Assembly: GCA_017893485.1 (NCBI GenBank)
Contig: CM030362.1
Span: forward strand, 181,744,175 to 181,808,174
DNA: 64,000 bases
Reading direction: 5' to 3'
Source of the DNA: Hemerocallis citrina
Lineage: Eukaryota > Streptophyta > Magnoliopsida > Asparagales > Asphodelaceae
Part shown: positions 51,722-63,481 of the stretch, piece after piece
Position numbering within the stretch: position 1 is the stretch's first letter
How the letters are laid out: the number at the start of each line of letters is the position of its first letter
Translations under genes and position numbers: made by a program
Notes under the pieces: generated by a model
Told to the model about the DNA's origin: nothing
Database searches by the model: none
What the model saw: only the letters and a program-made list of their open reading frames with translations

Positions 51722-54700
51722 TGTCACGCCCCACTTCCCATTCCATGGGAACACAGGCACGTAATTGAAGCCCAGCAAATGATATAAGTCTGCCAACTCA
51801 TATCATCCATAAGCTGTACAATACCAGGTAACTCATCAGTACAATAGTAATCACATAAACAGGAATATAATACAATAACCAGTATCTAAAATACAAAGAC
51901 TTACCAAATAGCCAAAGAATATGCAGTGCAGTAATAGTTCGACGACTTCTCTCAATAACCCATTGTCTGTACCTATGCAACATAACTCAAAGAAAGACAA
52001 ATGGAGTACTCGTTAGAGCAAGTTGCGGGCCACAAGTAGTACAAGCAAAAGGGTATAAGAATAGAAATATAATAAAAAACAAGAACCAAGATATAACAAG
52101 GAACAACGACAAGAATCAAGGAACATGAAATAAAACGAAGTCAAGTGTGATACAAATAACTATAAACATATGAACGGGAAGACAACAACTTGCAACTGGA
52201 AAACAAGTAACGAACATGGGTTCCTGCAAATTTATGAATCAAAATCAGGTGACTCCTAAATCAAAATCATGTAACTAAATCATGTAACTTGTAACAAAAT
52301 TAGGAAACTGGCAGACAGGATCATGCATGTTCTTAGTGTCAACTTAAGTCTTCATTTAATTTAGTCTTGTCTAATGTAGCACTTCATGCGTACCATTTAT
52401 TTACCACATGGTTGCTACATGCAAACAAGTTACGTTTAGATTTCATAGTGAATTATAGAGGGCTGTGTACTCAGGTATCAAGCAGTGGTGCACCATATCA
52501 TGTAATCCAAATCATATTAACCAAATCATATCGGGTATTCCAAATTATCTAAATTTAATCCAAATCATTTTATGTAACCAAATCAGGTGCCACAATTATG
52601 GGAAACACGGGTCCCCTTCCGAGTACACTTTTCTATATTGTCCACTACTAGATCTTTCTCTTAACCCCGGCTTGTTACCTTTTTATTACAAAATAAACAT
52701 GATCAAGAGATAACGAGAACAAAATCGGGACAAGATAAGGATGTATTAAGAGCTCATATGATGCAAGGAACATGTTCTAAATCAGAAAATACAAGAAACA
52801 ACATGCAAATATTTAAACATGGCAAAATATCAATTCTGGACAGCAAGACGTTGCTGCACCAAAACTGAAATTACCGCTACCACAGGAATGCAAATCTAGA
52901 TTTGTCAAAAACTCTAGAAACTAGACTCTCTGCCGAATCCAATGCTTATAAACAAGATACATAAAAGTTGTAGAAACTGGTGTCAAAACAGCAAACTACA
53001 CAGAGTTCGTGTTCAGCCAGAATTTGTAAAATTGTGTTTTTAAATATGAAACAGGTATGAAACATCACTAATTAATTCCAGAAAAATTAGGAAAGTTTCT
53101 CTAGTGTTTCTAGTATCAGCATGCAAAATTTCAAGTCATTACCTTACAGGTAGCATAGTTAATTTAATTCGCAAAACAAAGTGACACAACAAATTTGTGA
53201 ATCTGAAATCTCAGACACAACAGCACTAAAACAGTGATAATTCACAAACCATAACTCGAAATTCAATTCCATCAAAAAGGTGGTAAACTAGACATCTGGG
53301 GCTAAATATCATGTTTAGAACTCAAGTCCAGATTCTGATGTTATCAGGGTCGAAACAGTAGACCAAAACAGGACAACACCAAACAAGGATATTTTTGCAT
53401 GAAATGTATTATAATCATACTAGTTGTGAAACGAGTGTATCAACGAAAGGTTGTGAGTCATATGATCATGGAATTGATAAAGATCAAATGATAAGCCAAA
53501 GGGGAGTCACAACTACAATATACTTGCAGTATTTATACTTGTATGAGGAATTAAAAAATTCATACAAGTACTTGCCTTGATGGAGATGATTCCGAAGAGA
53601 AGAGAATAACGGGAACGGATCCCGACACACGGCGACAATCACAAACCAAGGGAATCTTGCTGAGATGATCACGATTGGGCACAGATCTCGATGATGATGA
53701 TCAAACAAAGATCGGGCAGATTGGCATGTATCTTGATGACGATCGAGATCAAGATGATCAAATGTATATTAGACGGCTGAGATCAAATATAGAATGTATA
53801 AGAATTAGAAGAGTACCAAAGGTGTAAATATACGGTGATTGACAAATTGATGAATAAGAACAAAAGGTGGATCTAATGTTTAACTTACCAAGTAGAAGAT
53901 GAACGAGACGATCGGGACGATCAAGGGCCAAGATCAATTTGATCAAGCAATCGACGGTCGAGATTCAAGGATCGAATCAAAGATCAAGATCAAAGAATGA
54001 GATCAAGTGTGATCGGACTGCTCAGATCTGATTTGGGGCTATGCTGATGATGATGATGAGAACGGATGGCCCAGAAATACCCTACTGCTGATAAAGATGA
54101 TCAAGATCATCAAGGCGATCGACGGCCAGGTTTCACTTGATCAACCCCTTGATCAAACAGCAACGGCAATGGCTGGAGGGTGGTTGACTTCAATGGTGGA
54201 TGCGATGGCACAGGCGGGCGGCGACTGGGTTGCAGTGGCGAGGACATGGCAGAGGTCGACTAAGAGTGATGGTGGTGATGGATGATGCGGAGAGCGGAGG
54301 GCTTCGGCTGTTGATGGGTTTGACGAGAACCAGAGGAAGAAGAAAACGATGGGGCTAGTTCGACTATAATGGACGGACGAGCTCGAGACTGAGGTGATGG
54401 CGAGGCAGGGGTTCTTCGGTGGTTCGGGTGATGCACTCAAGGAATAGGGGCAATGGTGTAGAGGATGAAGAGGTTGACGATGATTTTGTTCTTGGGAAGA
54501 AGCAGGGCAGCAATTGACGATGAAGGCAATGGGAATACAGGGGGCGATGCGGATGACGAGGAGGGGTGAGGTGGTAAGGAAGACGACGAAGCGGAGTGAT
54601 GGCGGCTCAATGTGGTGGCTTCGGAGGTGTCGTCAACGGTGGTCTGCAGGGCGTTGGATTGCGGTAGTCAATGAGTGGAAGGGGATGACGAGGCTATGGG

Positions 54701-55455
54701 TTTCGGAGTCAATTGAGATGCAAGGAAATAGGGTGGAGCAGCAGATGGGAAGCAGTTGGATGCGACGTGGGGATGCAGACGGTTTCAGAGGCAGGGGAAG
54801 AGAGAACGGGAGATGGGGGTATAGGCGGCGGGGTATAACAGTGAATAGGGGTAGGGTTATAGGTTAGGGTTAGGGTATAGGTTAGGTTATATATATAGGG
54901 TTAATCGGTATGGGTTGCGGGTAGGATCCAATAAGAAGATGGCTAAAGGGTTTGGGCTTAAAATCCAATAAGAAGTGGGTTCAAGGGTTTATAAAATAAA
55001 TAAATCAATTAATATAATATAATATCGATTAAAATTTATGCTTATTCAATACAGAATATACAATAATAATAACAATAACAAAATCAAACAGTTTATGTAG
55101 AATAGGTTGAAATCTGAAATCCGATTTTGGATTTCACAAAATAATTCAAATAATCAACTAGTAATAATAACAAATAATAGTAATAATAGTAATAATAATA
55201 ATACATATATATCAAAATGCAATTCAACTTTATCAAATTTATTTAAATAATCCAAACAACATATAATATAAATAGTCGATCAATTAGAAATAGAAATTAA
55301 AGTTAAAATATACCATTATTCGAAATAAATAAAACTTTCGATTAGAAAATATTTTTATAGAGAATCCAAAACTAATTTTAACACAAAGTAAATTATAAAT
55401 AATCAAAATATAGAAAATATTTAGAAAATATGTATTTACGGGAACGGGGGTTACA
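51722..55455 (-). repeat. 3.7-kb solo gypsy LTR splitting T3 integrase
   Basis: It begins TGTCACGCCCC and ends GGGGGTTACA (minus: TGTAACCCCC...GGGGCGTGACA), the Tekay-like terminal form. It shares gcccagcaaatgatat and catccataagctgt with the solo LTR at 45658. A TATA-rich site (tatatata, about 54887-54894) lies on the minus strand at the expected side. It contains a GATC-rich tract (53610-54150) and AT-rich ends. No gene is supported. The flanks (gacaa and aacga) do not give a clear 5-bp duplication. Confidence 0.85.
53610..54150. repeat. GATC-rich degenerate repeat tract
   Basis: By eye about 27 GATC tetramers in about 540 bases, often as GATCAA or AAGATCA, where about two are expected by chance. 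It lies in the middle of the solo LTR. Probably a degenerate short tandem repeat. Confidence 0.65.
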
Positions 55456-56281
55456 AACGATCACAGAGAATAGAGTGCAGCGTTTCTTTTGGAAAAGCGT
55501 TGTCTGCAGATTCGGTGTGCCTCGAATCTTGGTAACGGACAATGGGACTCAGTTCACGGGGGCAGCCTTTCGCACTTTTTGCGCAGACCTGGGCATTCAG
55601 CAACGATTCTCCTCGGTCACCCACCCGCAGTCCAACGGTCAGGCAGAGAAAGCCAATCGGCAAATTCTCTCCGACCTGAAAAAGAGGCTGAACAAGTCTG
55701 CTAAGGGTTTATGGGTAGAGCAGCTCCTCAATGTGCTCTGGAGCTATCGCACCACTAAGAGAACCCTTACGGGAGAATCTCCCTTCAACCTCACCTACGG
55801 CTCCAAAGTCGTTATCCCACTAGAGGTCGGTCTACCTTCCCCCCGCTTGATCGCCTACAACGAAGAGCAAAACGCGAACGAGCTTCGCGGTAACTTGGAC
55901 TTCATCGATGATATCCGCGAGAGATCCTCCATTCGGCAAGAGATTTATCGGCGTAGGATCAAGCAATCCTACAACAAGAGAGTCCGCCCTACTAATCTCA
56001 AAGAAGGAGATTTAGTTCTCAGAAAGTTATCAATTTTCTTTCCAAGCAAGAAAGGCAAGCTAGCACCTAATTGGGAAGTACCATACAGGATCTCCAAAGT
56101 TGTCCGACCTGGCGCTTATCAACTTGAAGACCCGAGGGGCAAGAAGGTGCCGAGAACATGGAATGCAGAGCACTTATTGAAGTACCAAGAGGGCATTTGG
56201 ACACCGCTCCAAGCAACTTCTAGCTCTAAGAGTGTTTCTAAGTCTCTTTCTTTCTTATTCAATTCGCTTTTGCAAATGTAA
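55456..56281 (+). pseudogene. T3 integrase, second part
   Basis: From the end of the solo LTR the frame reads ITENRVQRFFWKS, RILVTDNGTQFTG (second Asp), SNGQAEKANRQ (Glu), FNLTYGSKVVIPLEVG, RVRPTNLKEGDLVLRKL and the C-terminal RTWNAEHLLKYQEG, ending at a TAA at 56279. This half has no stop and retains its catalytic residues. It joins WIKAEPLAT at 51721. Confidence 0.9.
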
Positions 56282-56382
56282 TAATGGCTCGCAACTCAGA
56301 AGCATCCACTTAGTAGTTATTTTTAATAAAAAGCAGTTCCCTCTCTTAGAAAAACTATTGTCTTAATGTTCTTTCTTTCTCA

Positions 56383-56957
56383 AACAACAAGTTCGGAGTC
56401 CAATACTTGGTTCGATGCCACTTTTGCTACTTGCAAACGAGCGAGTACAAAGTAGCTCACCATTCGGAAATGCTCCTAGAACTGTTGATGCTCTCTTAAC
56501 GACAAGTTCGGAGTCCAACACTTGATTCAATGTCACTTTGCTACTTGCGAACGAGCGAGTACAAAGTAGCTCACCATTCGGAATTGCTCCTACAACTGTA
56601 GATACTCTCTTAACGACAAGTTTGGAATCCAACATTTGGTTCGATGCCACTTTTTCTACTTGCGAACGAGTGAGTACAAAGTAGCTCACCATTCGAAATT
56701 TCTCCTACAATTGTTGATACTCTCTTAACGACAAGTTCAAAGTCCAACACTTGGTTCGATGCCACTTTTGCTGCTTGCGAATGAGTGAATACAAAGTAGC
56801 TCACCATTCGGAATCACTCCTACAACTGTTGATACCCTCTTAACGACAAGTTCGGAGTCTAACACTTGGTTCGATGCTGCTTTTGCTACTTGCGAACGAG
56901 CGAGTACAAAGTAGCTCACCATTCGGAATTGCTCCTATAACTGTTGATACCCTTATG
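56383..56957. repeat. 115-bp tandem array in T3, five units
   Basis: aacgacaagtt (aacaacaagtt in the first) starts at 56383, 56498, 56612, 56727 and 56842. The units are the reverse-orientation relatives of the T2 array (accattcggaattgctcc, gagtccaacacttgg). Array orientation follows element orientation, so it is part of the element. Confidence 0.9.
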
Positions 56958-57428
56958 AACATTAGCGAAACACAAATTCTCACAAGAAGCTCGAAAAATG
57001 GATATATTATTTCATCAAAATTTGAGATACAAGTCTAATTCTAGACCAAAAACTCATACAAGAGATTACAAAATTTCACTCTAGCCCCTTCTGAGGAGTG
57101 GGATGCTCCTGTTAAGTGACACTCGGGGACGGCGAGCACCATGGTGCCCTCGCCTCGCTTCTGCACAAGTCTCTAAGCCAGTGAGCTGAGTCGCGTCACC
57201 AGAACCCAAAAGTCTCACCGTCGCCCCAACAGACGCCCCGCTCGAAGAGCCGGCCACTCCACTCTATGCATCCCCGGGGTTTCTCAAAAGCGGGGCGAAC
57301 GAAGTGCTAACTCATGGAATGATCTTCCTTCAGCATACTCACCCCAAGGGCACGAAGTGCTTCTAACATTGCTCCCCTCTGAAAGTCGTCACAGACGAAG
57401 GTTCTCCGCCTCTAGCTCGACACCCCGC
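56958..57428 (+). other. T3 3' region, truncated
   Basis: Non-coding; GC content rises after 57080. No antisense gene remains here because Tekay C starts at 57429. Nothing else recognised. Confidence 0.45.
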
Positions 57429-60400
57429 TGTAACGCCCCGAATCCCAAATACAACTGAATTCGAGAGTTCTACAGGATCTTTCCACTTCATTTAGTACAA
57501 TTTTACAAGGAAATTTGAACTTATCACTTTACATCAGAGTTACATGAAAAACTTTACTCTTTACATTGCACAGCGGAAGTAAATTTACAACATTTAAGTA
57601 AATATACAGCAACATTGAATAATCTTTAAGCATCTGTTCCTCTTTAACCATTATCATGTCATTTACCCTGCATACAAAACTGTGGGTACGTCAGTTTATT
57701 CAACCGACAAACATTATACACGGCCATCCTCTCGATGCCGGAAATAGTATAACTCATTTTCCATATTTAACAAACACAAATTTGTCACATATCAAACTAA
57801 AGGAATACCCTATTGATGTCGTGTTGTGATTGCGCACTTAGTCCTTAATGCAATTATTTATATTATATGACACTAATGCGCACTTGTTCGGATTCTATGC
57901 ATCCCATACTACATAGGTCCGAGGGCAAGCCTCTTATTCGTTCTTCATCTTTGTAGGGTTCAATCCCTCGTTATGAATTAATCTACTACTGTAACTACGG
58001 TGAGTATCCTAGATGATCTATGAGTACAAGAACGTGAACCGGACCCTGAAGGGGAATCCCATGCCATGTCTTGACTCATCAAGCATGCATTCTGTGGCAA
58101 TTCAGACTCCTCCCTGAACACGATCCTCTTGCAGTCACCAAACATCCCACAAGCGTTGCTAAAGTCCGATCATTACTGAGTTGTGCCCACGCCATGTCTT
58201 GACTCATCAAGCATGCATTCTGTGGCTCACACACCCGCACCGTAAACTCTAACTCTCATACTTGTGTTTTCTCTCACTTTCATCACGTCTGCACTATGTA
58301 CTATTTTCTTTAATTTAATAGAAACATGAACAAAATCAAAGCTCTAGAGTTAGCCTCTCCACTAAACCGGACTTATTCATTTATTCAAACATAACCAACC
58401 TTGGTCTTTCATTTTCAATTTCATTTCATTTCTTTCCAATTGCCGGGGGAGACTTAGCTACTCTTTTGTTTCAATTCCAATTCACAATTTCCAAAATTGA
58501 GCGTTTTCAACTCATAAGTTCATTTTCATAATCATAACTGATTTTCTTTTTTCAATAGCATGATCTCTAATTTATTCATAAGTCCATAGCCATACATGGA
58601 ATTTAATTATTCCTTATGTATTTCATCAATAAAATCACAACACTATTGAATATTCACATTTCATATTTTTTCACACTATTCTCCAATGAGAATAATTCAC
58701 ATCACATCACATAATATAATTTCTATCTTTATTTCACTTCTTTTCTAACATTTTATTTCAAGTCCTTTGCAAAGTGCAACTTTCATAACATACAAGTGTA
58801 TAACCATAATTCTAAATTATACATTTATTTTCAAAACATACTCCATTTAATGCAAATAATCCTCAAATTATTTTTCACAAGTCCCACATAATTTTAGGAT
58901 AATAACCATATTTTTTTCATAAATTTTCAATCATCAAAACACCCAAAAAAAAATTATTTTTTTCCACAACATAATCACAGCAGAGACCAAGGATCGAACC
59001 AGCGACCACAGGGAAAACCGCCGAAGGCACAGACCACTAGGCCGAACGCTATATGCGTTAGAAGGAGAGGCTGAGAGCACTAAATGCTCTCGGCTGCAGT
59101 TCTTTTATTTTAAAAAAATAGGAACAAAAGCATGTTGCCAAGGGGATTCGAACCAGCCACATGAGACCCGAAACCCACTATAGCGAAATAGAAACATCCC
59201 AACCACTTGAGCTATGCGCTCAGGTTCTCAATAGTGCAACTCGAAGTTTATTTAAATCAATTCTCTCTGTTATTAAAACATTTCGATATTCAACAAGCTC
59301 TCATTTCATTTTGCTTTTATAAAATTTTCTATAAATTTTCAGATTGACTAATACCATCATAAATTATACTCCAGTATATAGAAAATAATTTTTTTCAATA
59401 ATTAATACATATTTTTCATACAATTAATTCGAATTCTAAATTATCACTACCACATTTCTTTTTTTTCGACATTTCTTAACAATTAACATCACTAATCTCT
59501 TTATTAGCAATCTTCATATTAATTCTCTATTTTTAATCATTTCCTAAACATACAATCTATATCTTAATTCATTCATTTCAACATTATCACAAAGGTCCAT
59601 TTAAACACATAAAGTAGCATTGTCATCCTACTAACCTTTGTATATAATTTTTGATGTAGATAATGAAATTTTCTTTAAGCAATCCATGGCCATAATCAAT
59701 TCACATACAACTTAAATTTTACTAATAGAACCACATACAATTGCACATCCACATTTCAATCCATCAATAGGTCATTTTTCTAATCAAAGTGTGCTCTTAT
59801 TAATCTTTTTCATGCATCAATCTTTCAATTCACATCTAGCATGTATTCCTAATTAGAAATATGGAAAATTTACCCACCTTAATTGGAGAGAAGTACTATT
59901 AGCAAACACCTCCGAAACGAATGTCCTTGCAAACGAACGATCCTCCTCCTAGATGCGCGCACACGAGCCTCCACAAAGCCAAAACCCGAGCACTCCACAA
60001 GCCAAACCGAGAGCTCCTTGTTGATGCCGGCCTCTCCTTTTTGTTGCAAGCACAATCCTCCCACACAATCTCAATCTTTTAACTCACTTAATAAAATACT
60101 AGATAATGTATTTTGAACTATAGGTTTGGAGGAAATAATTAGCACAAGAATAACTAGGCTAGGGGGGGTATTTATACTAAAAAATTAGGAAAATGGAAGG
60201 CTAGGATTAACTTAGGAGTTGGAAACAAATGGCTAGGATTCAAGGAGTTACAATAACCAACCAAGATCAAGTAACCACCACCCATGACTCCACTTGAATT
60301 TTTCAATTCCCTCCAAAAGATCAAAGCCGGCCTACCTTGTGTGCATTTGCACGTGCACGTGCAATGCACGTGCATGCAACTTGGTCTCCATTTAAAATTT

Positions 60401-60711
60401 GTACATTATATAAAAATAATCTTTAAATTGTATTCTACATTACAAGTTGTATTTAAAAATAAAATAGCTCATGGGCTTTAGTTTATGGGCCAAAATAATA
60501 ATTATAAAAAGATAATAAATAAACTAGATTTGGGCTTTAAGAAGAAAGGCTTTTTGTCTATTTGAAAAAGGGCTTTATATAAAAATAATTCAAGAGCACA
60601 TATATAAATATCTATACTCATCATAATGAAAATATTTACCAAAAATATTGCACGTGCACACTACGTGCAAAATAAATAATTTTTCATTAAATAAAAAATC
60701 GGGGCATTACA
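57429..60711 (-). repeat. Tekay C 3' LTR, 3.28 kb
   Basis: On the minus strand it starts TGTAATGCCCC and ends GGGGCGTTACA. TATA (tatttatac on + at about 60170). It has two tRNA-like modules (58985-59220), a 128-bp tandem duplication (gccatgtcttgactcatc at 58063 and 58191), a conserved block (57869-57932) and a near-hairpin with GCAGG (57667-57709). No coding sequence. Confidence 0.92.
58985..59220 (-). other. pair of tRNA-like A-box/B-box modules in Tekay C LTR
   Basis: Minus strand. Module 1: TAGCTCAAGTGG (from 59214), a full match to the A-box consensus, then GGTTCGAATCC (from 59155), spacing 59. Module 2: TCGGCCTAGTGG (from 59045) and GGTTCGATCC (from 59000), spacing 45. The strongest of the four pairs. 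CGCATAGCTCAAGTGGTTGG looks directly tRNA-derived. Confidence 0.6.
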
Positions 60712-60724
60712 ACACTCCCTCCTT
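60712..60724 (-). other. polypurine tract of Tekay C
   Basis: The complement is AAGGAGGGAGTGT, directly before the LTR start TGTAATGCCCC, the same form as in A and B. Confidence 0.85.
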
Positions 60725-60817
60725 AGAATAGTTCCGTCCCCGGAACTACAGTCAAGAGCGAGAAACAAAACACTTACAACAAGAACAAAACAAAAAAAAA
60801 AAAAAGCAAAACACAAA

Positions 60818-61190
60818 TCAAGCAAAAAGCTCACGATTGTCCTTCAACATCCCCTCCTCAGACTCCCAAGTAGCCTCTTCAACCAAATGGTTTCTCCAGA
60901 CTACCTTGACCATCGGTATCGTCTTATTTCTCAAGGCTTTCTCGCGACGATCAACAATCTCGACAGGAGACTTGATGTAATTCAGATCCAACTGCAAACC
61001 TTCCGGCACTTTAGGCAAATGATGACTCGGATCTGGAATATAACCTCTCTGCATAGACACATGAAAGACATTGTGCACCTGAGATAACTCTTCCGGTAAC
61101 TCAAGCCGGTAAGCAGTTTTCCCGATCCTTTTAAATATCTTGTACGGGCCTATAAACCTCGGGGCTAATTTCCCGCCTTAGCCAAATCGA
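60818..61190 (-). pseudogene. Tekay C chromodomain and integrase tail
   Basis: Minus strand: GKTAYRLELPEELSQVHNVF, PVEIVDRREKALRNKTIPMV, then VVWRNHLVEEATWESEEGML, ending at a stop at 60818. This is the chromodomain that directs chromovirus integration to heterochromatin, with VxWRN and TWE intact. A stop near 61180 separates it from the upstream integrase frame. Confidence 0.88.
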
Positions 61191-62170
61191 ACCACACCTT
61201 TACTGGGTGATACTTTCAGAAAGACAAAGTCACCAACCTCAAACTCAAGGTCCCTTCTCCGGTTGTCTGCATAGCTTTTCTGCCTGCTCTGAGCTTCTAC
61301 CAACCTTTTCCTGATCAGATCAATCTTCTCAGAGGTTTGCTGCACAAGCTCGGGACCAAACAACTGATGCTCCCCTACTTCAAACCAACAAACAGGTGTC
61401 CTGCACTTCCTGCCATACAAAGCTTCGTACGGCGCCATCCTAAAGCTAGCCTGAAAACTGTTGTTGTAGGAAAACTCTACCAAAGGTAAATGCCTTTCTC
61501 AACTGCCTCCAAAATCTAGTATACAACACCGAAGCATATCCTCAAGAATACGGTTGACTCTCTCGGTCTGCCCATCGGTTTGCGGATGAAAAGCAGTGCT
61601 GAAATCCGTCTTGGTACCCAAAGCTGTCTGAAGACCCCTCCAAAAATGCGAAGTAAACCGCGCATCTCGATCAGACACAATAGTTGACGGAACACCATGA
61701 AGCCTGACGATCTCTCCAACATACAACTCAGCTAACTTGTCCATCGAAGTAGTGAGTTTCATCGCCAAAAAGTGAGCGGACTTGGTTAGTCGATCGACTA
61801 TAACCCAAATTGCAGCATTGCCTTTAGAACTCTTAGGCAATTCCGTAATGAAATCCATACTGATGTTATCCCACTTCCATTCCGGAATAGGTAACGGCTA
61901 TAATAGACCTCCGGGTCTCTGATTTTCGGCTTTGACTTGCTGACAAACCTCACACTTCGCCACAAATTCAGCCACATCCCGCTTCAAAGCTGACGACCAG
62001 AAATGCTGTTTGATGTCTTTGTACATCTTAGTACTCCCAGGATGTACCGACAAAAGAGTAGCATGCGCCTCCTGAAGAATACTCTCTTTCAGGTCCGCCT
62101 GATTTGGAACGCATAGTCTATCTCCAAACCACAGCACTTCATCCCTGATTTGAAATCCGGGCAACCTGCC
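61178..62170 (-). pseudogene. Tekay C integrase
   Basis: Zinc part HATLLSVHPGSTKMY...CEVCQQVKA; core [11 protein letters not shown] (Asp), [13 protein letters not shown] (Asp), [11 protein letters not shown] (Glu); C-terminal FSYNNSFQASFRMAPYEALY and RRDLEFEVGDFVFLKVS. Stops at 61499 and 61898 (after GGLL, CAG-to-TAG type) break it. The catalytic triad is intact. It agrees closely with Tekay B integrase, so B and C are one family. Confidence 0.9.
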
Positions 62171-62179
62171 AGCACCAAC

Positions 62180-63425
62180 CTACTCCTTCATCTCCAGGAT
62201 ATCAGTATCAACCTCCTGACTTGCAATAATCCTTCCATTCAGTGTAGGCTGAGGCCTCAACGGAGCTAAAGATGCTCCCAATCCTTGCAAGACAACTTCT
62301 ATACCTGCTCGGTCCAATTCCTCAATCAGATGCTTCTGAGTTGTAATCAAACTGGATAAACTACTCTTGCGACTAAGTGCATCAGCAACAACATTAGCTT
62401 TCCCAGGATGATACTTGATCTCAGGTCGCATGTCCTCAAGCACTTCCAACCATCTTCGCTGCCTCAAATTCAGATCCTTCTGCTGCTATATGTACTTCAA
62501 ACTCTTGTGGTCCGTGTACAAGTTCAATTTCTTCAGGGTGAAGATAATTGCAGCCAACACCAGATCATGAGTCGGGTAATTCTTCTGATGCGGTCGTAGT
62601 TGCCTAGACCCATAAGAGATTACTCTTCTCTCTTGCATTAAGACACAACCAAGCCCACGATGTGAAGCATCGCTATAAACATCATAATCAACACCTGCTC
62701 TAGGCAAAGCCAAAATAGGTGCAGTAGTCAGTTTCTCTTTCAACTCCTGAAAGCTTGCCTCACATTGCTCAGTCCACTTGAAGTTTACATTCTTCTTGGT
62801 CAAACTAGTAAGCGGTACAGCTAACTGAGCATAACCTTGAATGAATCTCCTGTAGTATCCATTCATTCCAAGAAAACTTCTGACTTCCTTTACTGTGGTA
62901 AGCCTAGCCCAATCTCTTACTGCCTCTATCTTCTGAGGGTCAGTTGCCACTCCCTTCTTAGAAAGGATGTGACCTAGGAATGCCACTTCAGATTTCCAGA
63001 AATCACACTTAGATAGCTTGGCATACAACTCCTGCTCTTCCAGCTTCTTCAAAACTGCTGCCAGATGCTCGGTGTGCTCCTCTTCTGACTTGGAGTACAC
63101 GAGGATATCGTCGATAAACACCACGACGAAAGAATCAATGAACGGCCTCAGAACTCTGTTCATCAAATCCATGAAGATTGCGGGTGCATTCGTCACTCCA
63201 AATGGCATAACTAAGAATTCGTAATGCCCATGTCGAGTTCTAAATGCAGTTTTGTGCACATCTTCAGCTTTCACTCGAACTTGGTGATATCCTGATCGAA
63301 GATATATTTTGGAGAAAACGGCTGCTCCTTGTAGACGATCGAAAAAATCATCAATTCGGAGAATAGGACACTTATTCTGAACAGTGACCTTATTCAGCTC
63401 TCGGTAATCGATACACATTCTCATT
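62180..63425 (-). pseudogene. Tekay C reverse transcriptase and RNase H
   Basis: [38 protein letters not shown], the active site [11 protein letters not shown] intact, and [19 protein letters not shown]. RNase [36 protein letters not shown], a stop at 62486, then RRWLEVLEDMRPEI and HPGKANVVADALSRK. A stop at 62180 ends the linker. The long uninterrupted RT frame (62486-63424) suggests the element is fairly young. Confidence 0.92.
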
Positions 63426-63481
63426 GATCCATCCTTCTTTTTTACCGAGAGTACTGGTGCTCCCCAAGGTGACGCACTAGG

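Larger units (their letters stand above)
46959..57428 (+). mobile_element. Tat-lineage gypsy element T3 (+), both ends lost
   Basis: Gag, protease, RT, RNase H, second RNase H and integrase lie in order on the + strand, then the family tandem array. It is interrupted by a solo LTR inside integrase (51722-55455). The 5' LTR and primer-binding site are gone, replaced by Tekay B; the 3' part is cut by Tekay C at 57429. Many stops and frameshifts. Confidence 0.88.

Noticed and set aside
54845..54885. Telomere repeat (ggttagggttaggg)
   Set aside because: Only two or three irregular units, not the plant TTTAGGG form, and inside an LTR.
58985..59220. True tRNA genes
   Set aside because: A- and B-boxes are present but no convincing acceptor or anticodon stems; the modules occur at fixed places in LTRs, so they are called tRNA-like.
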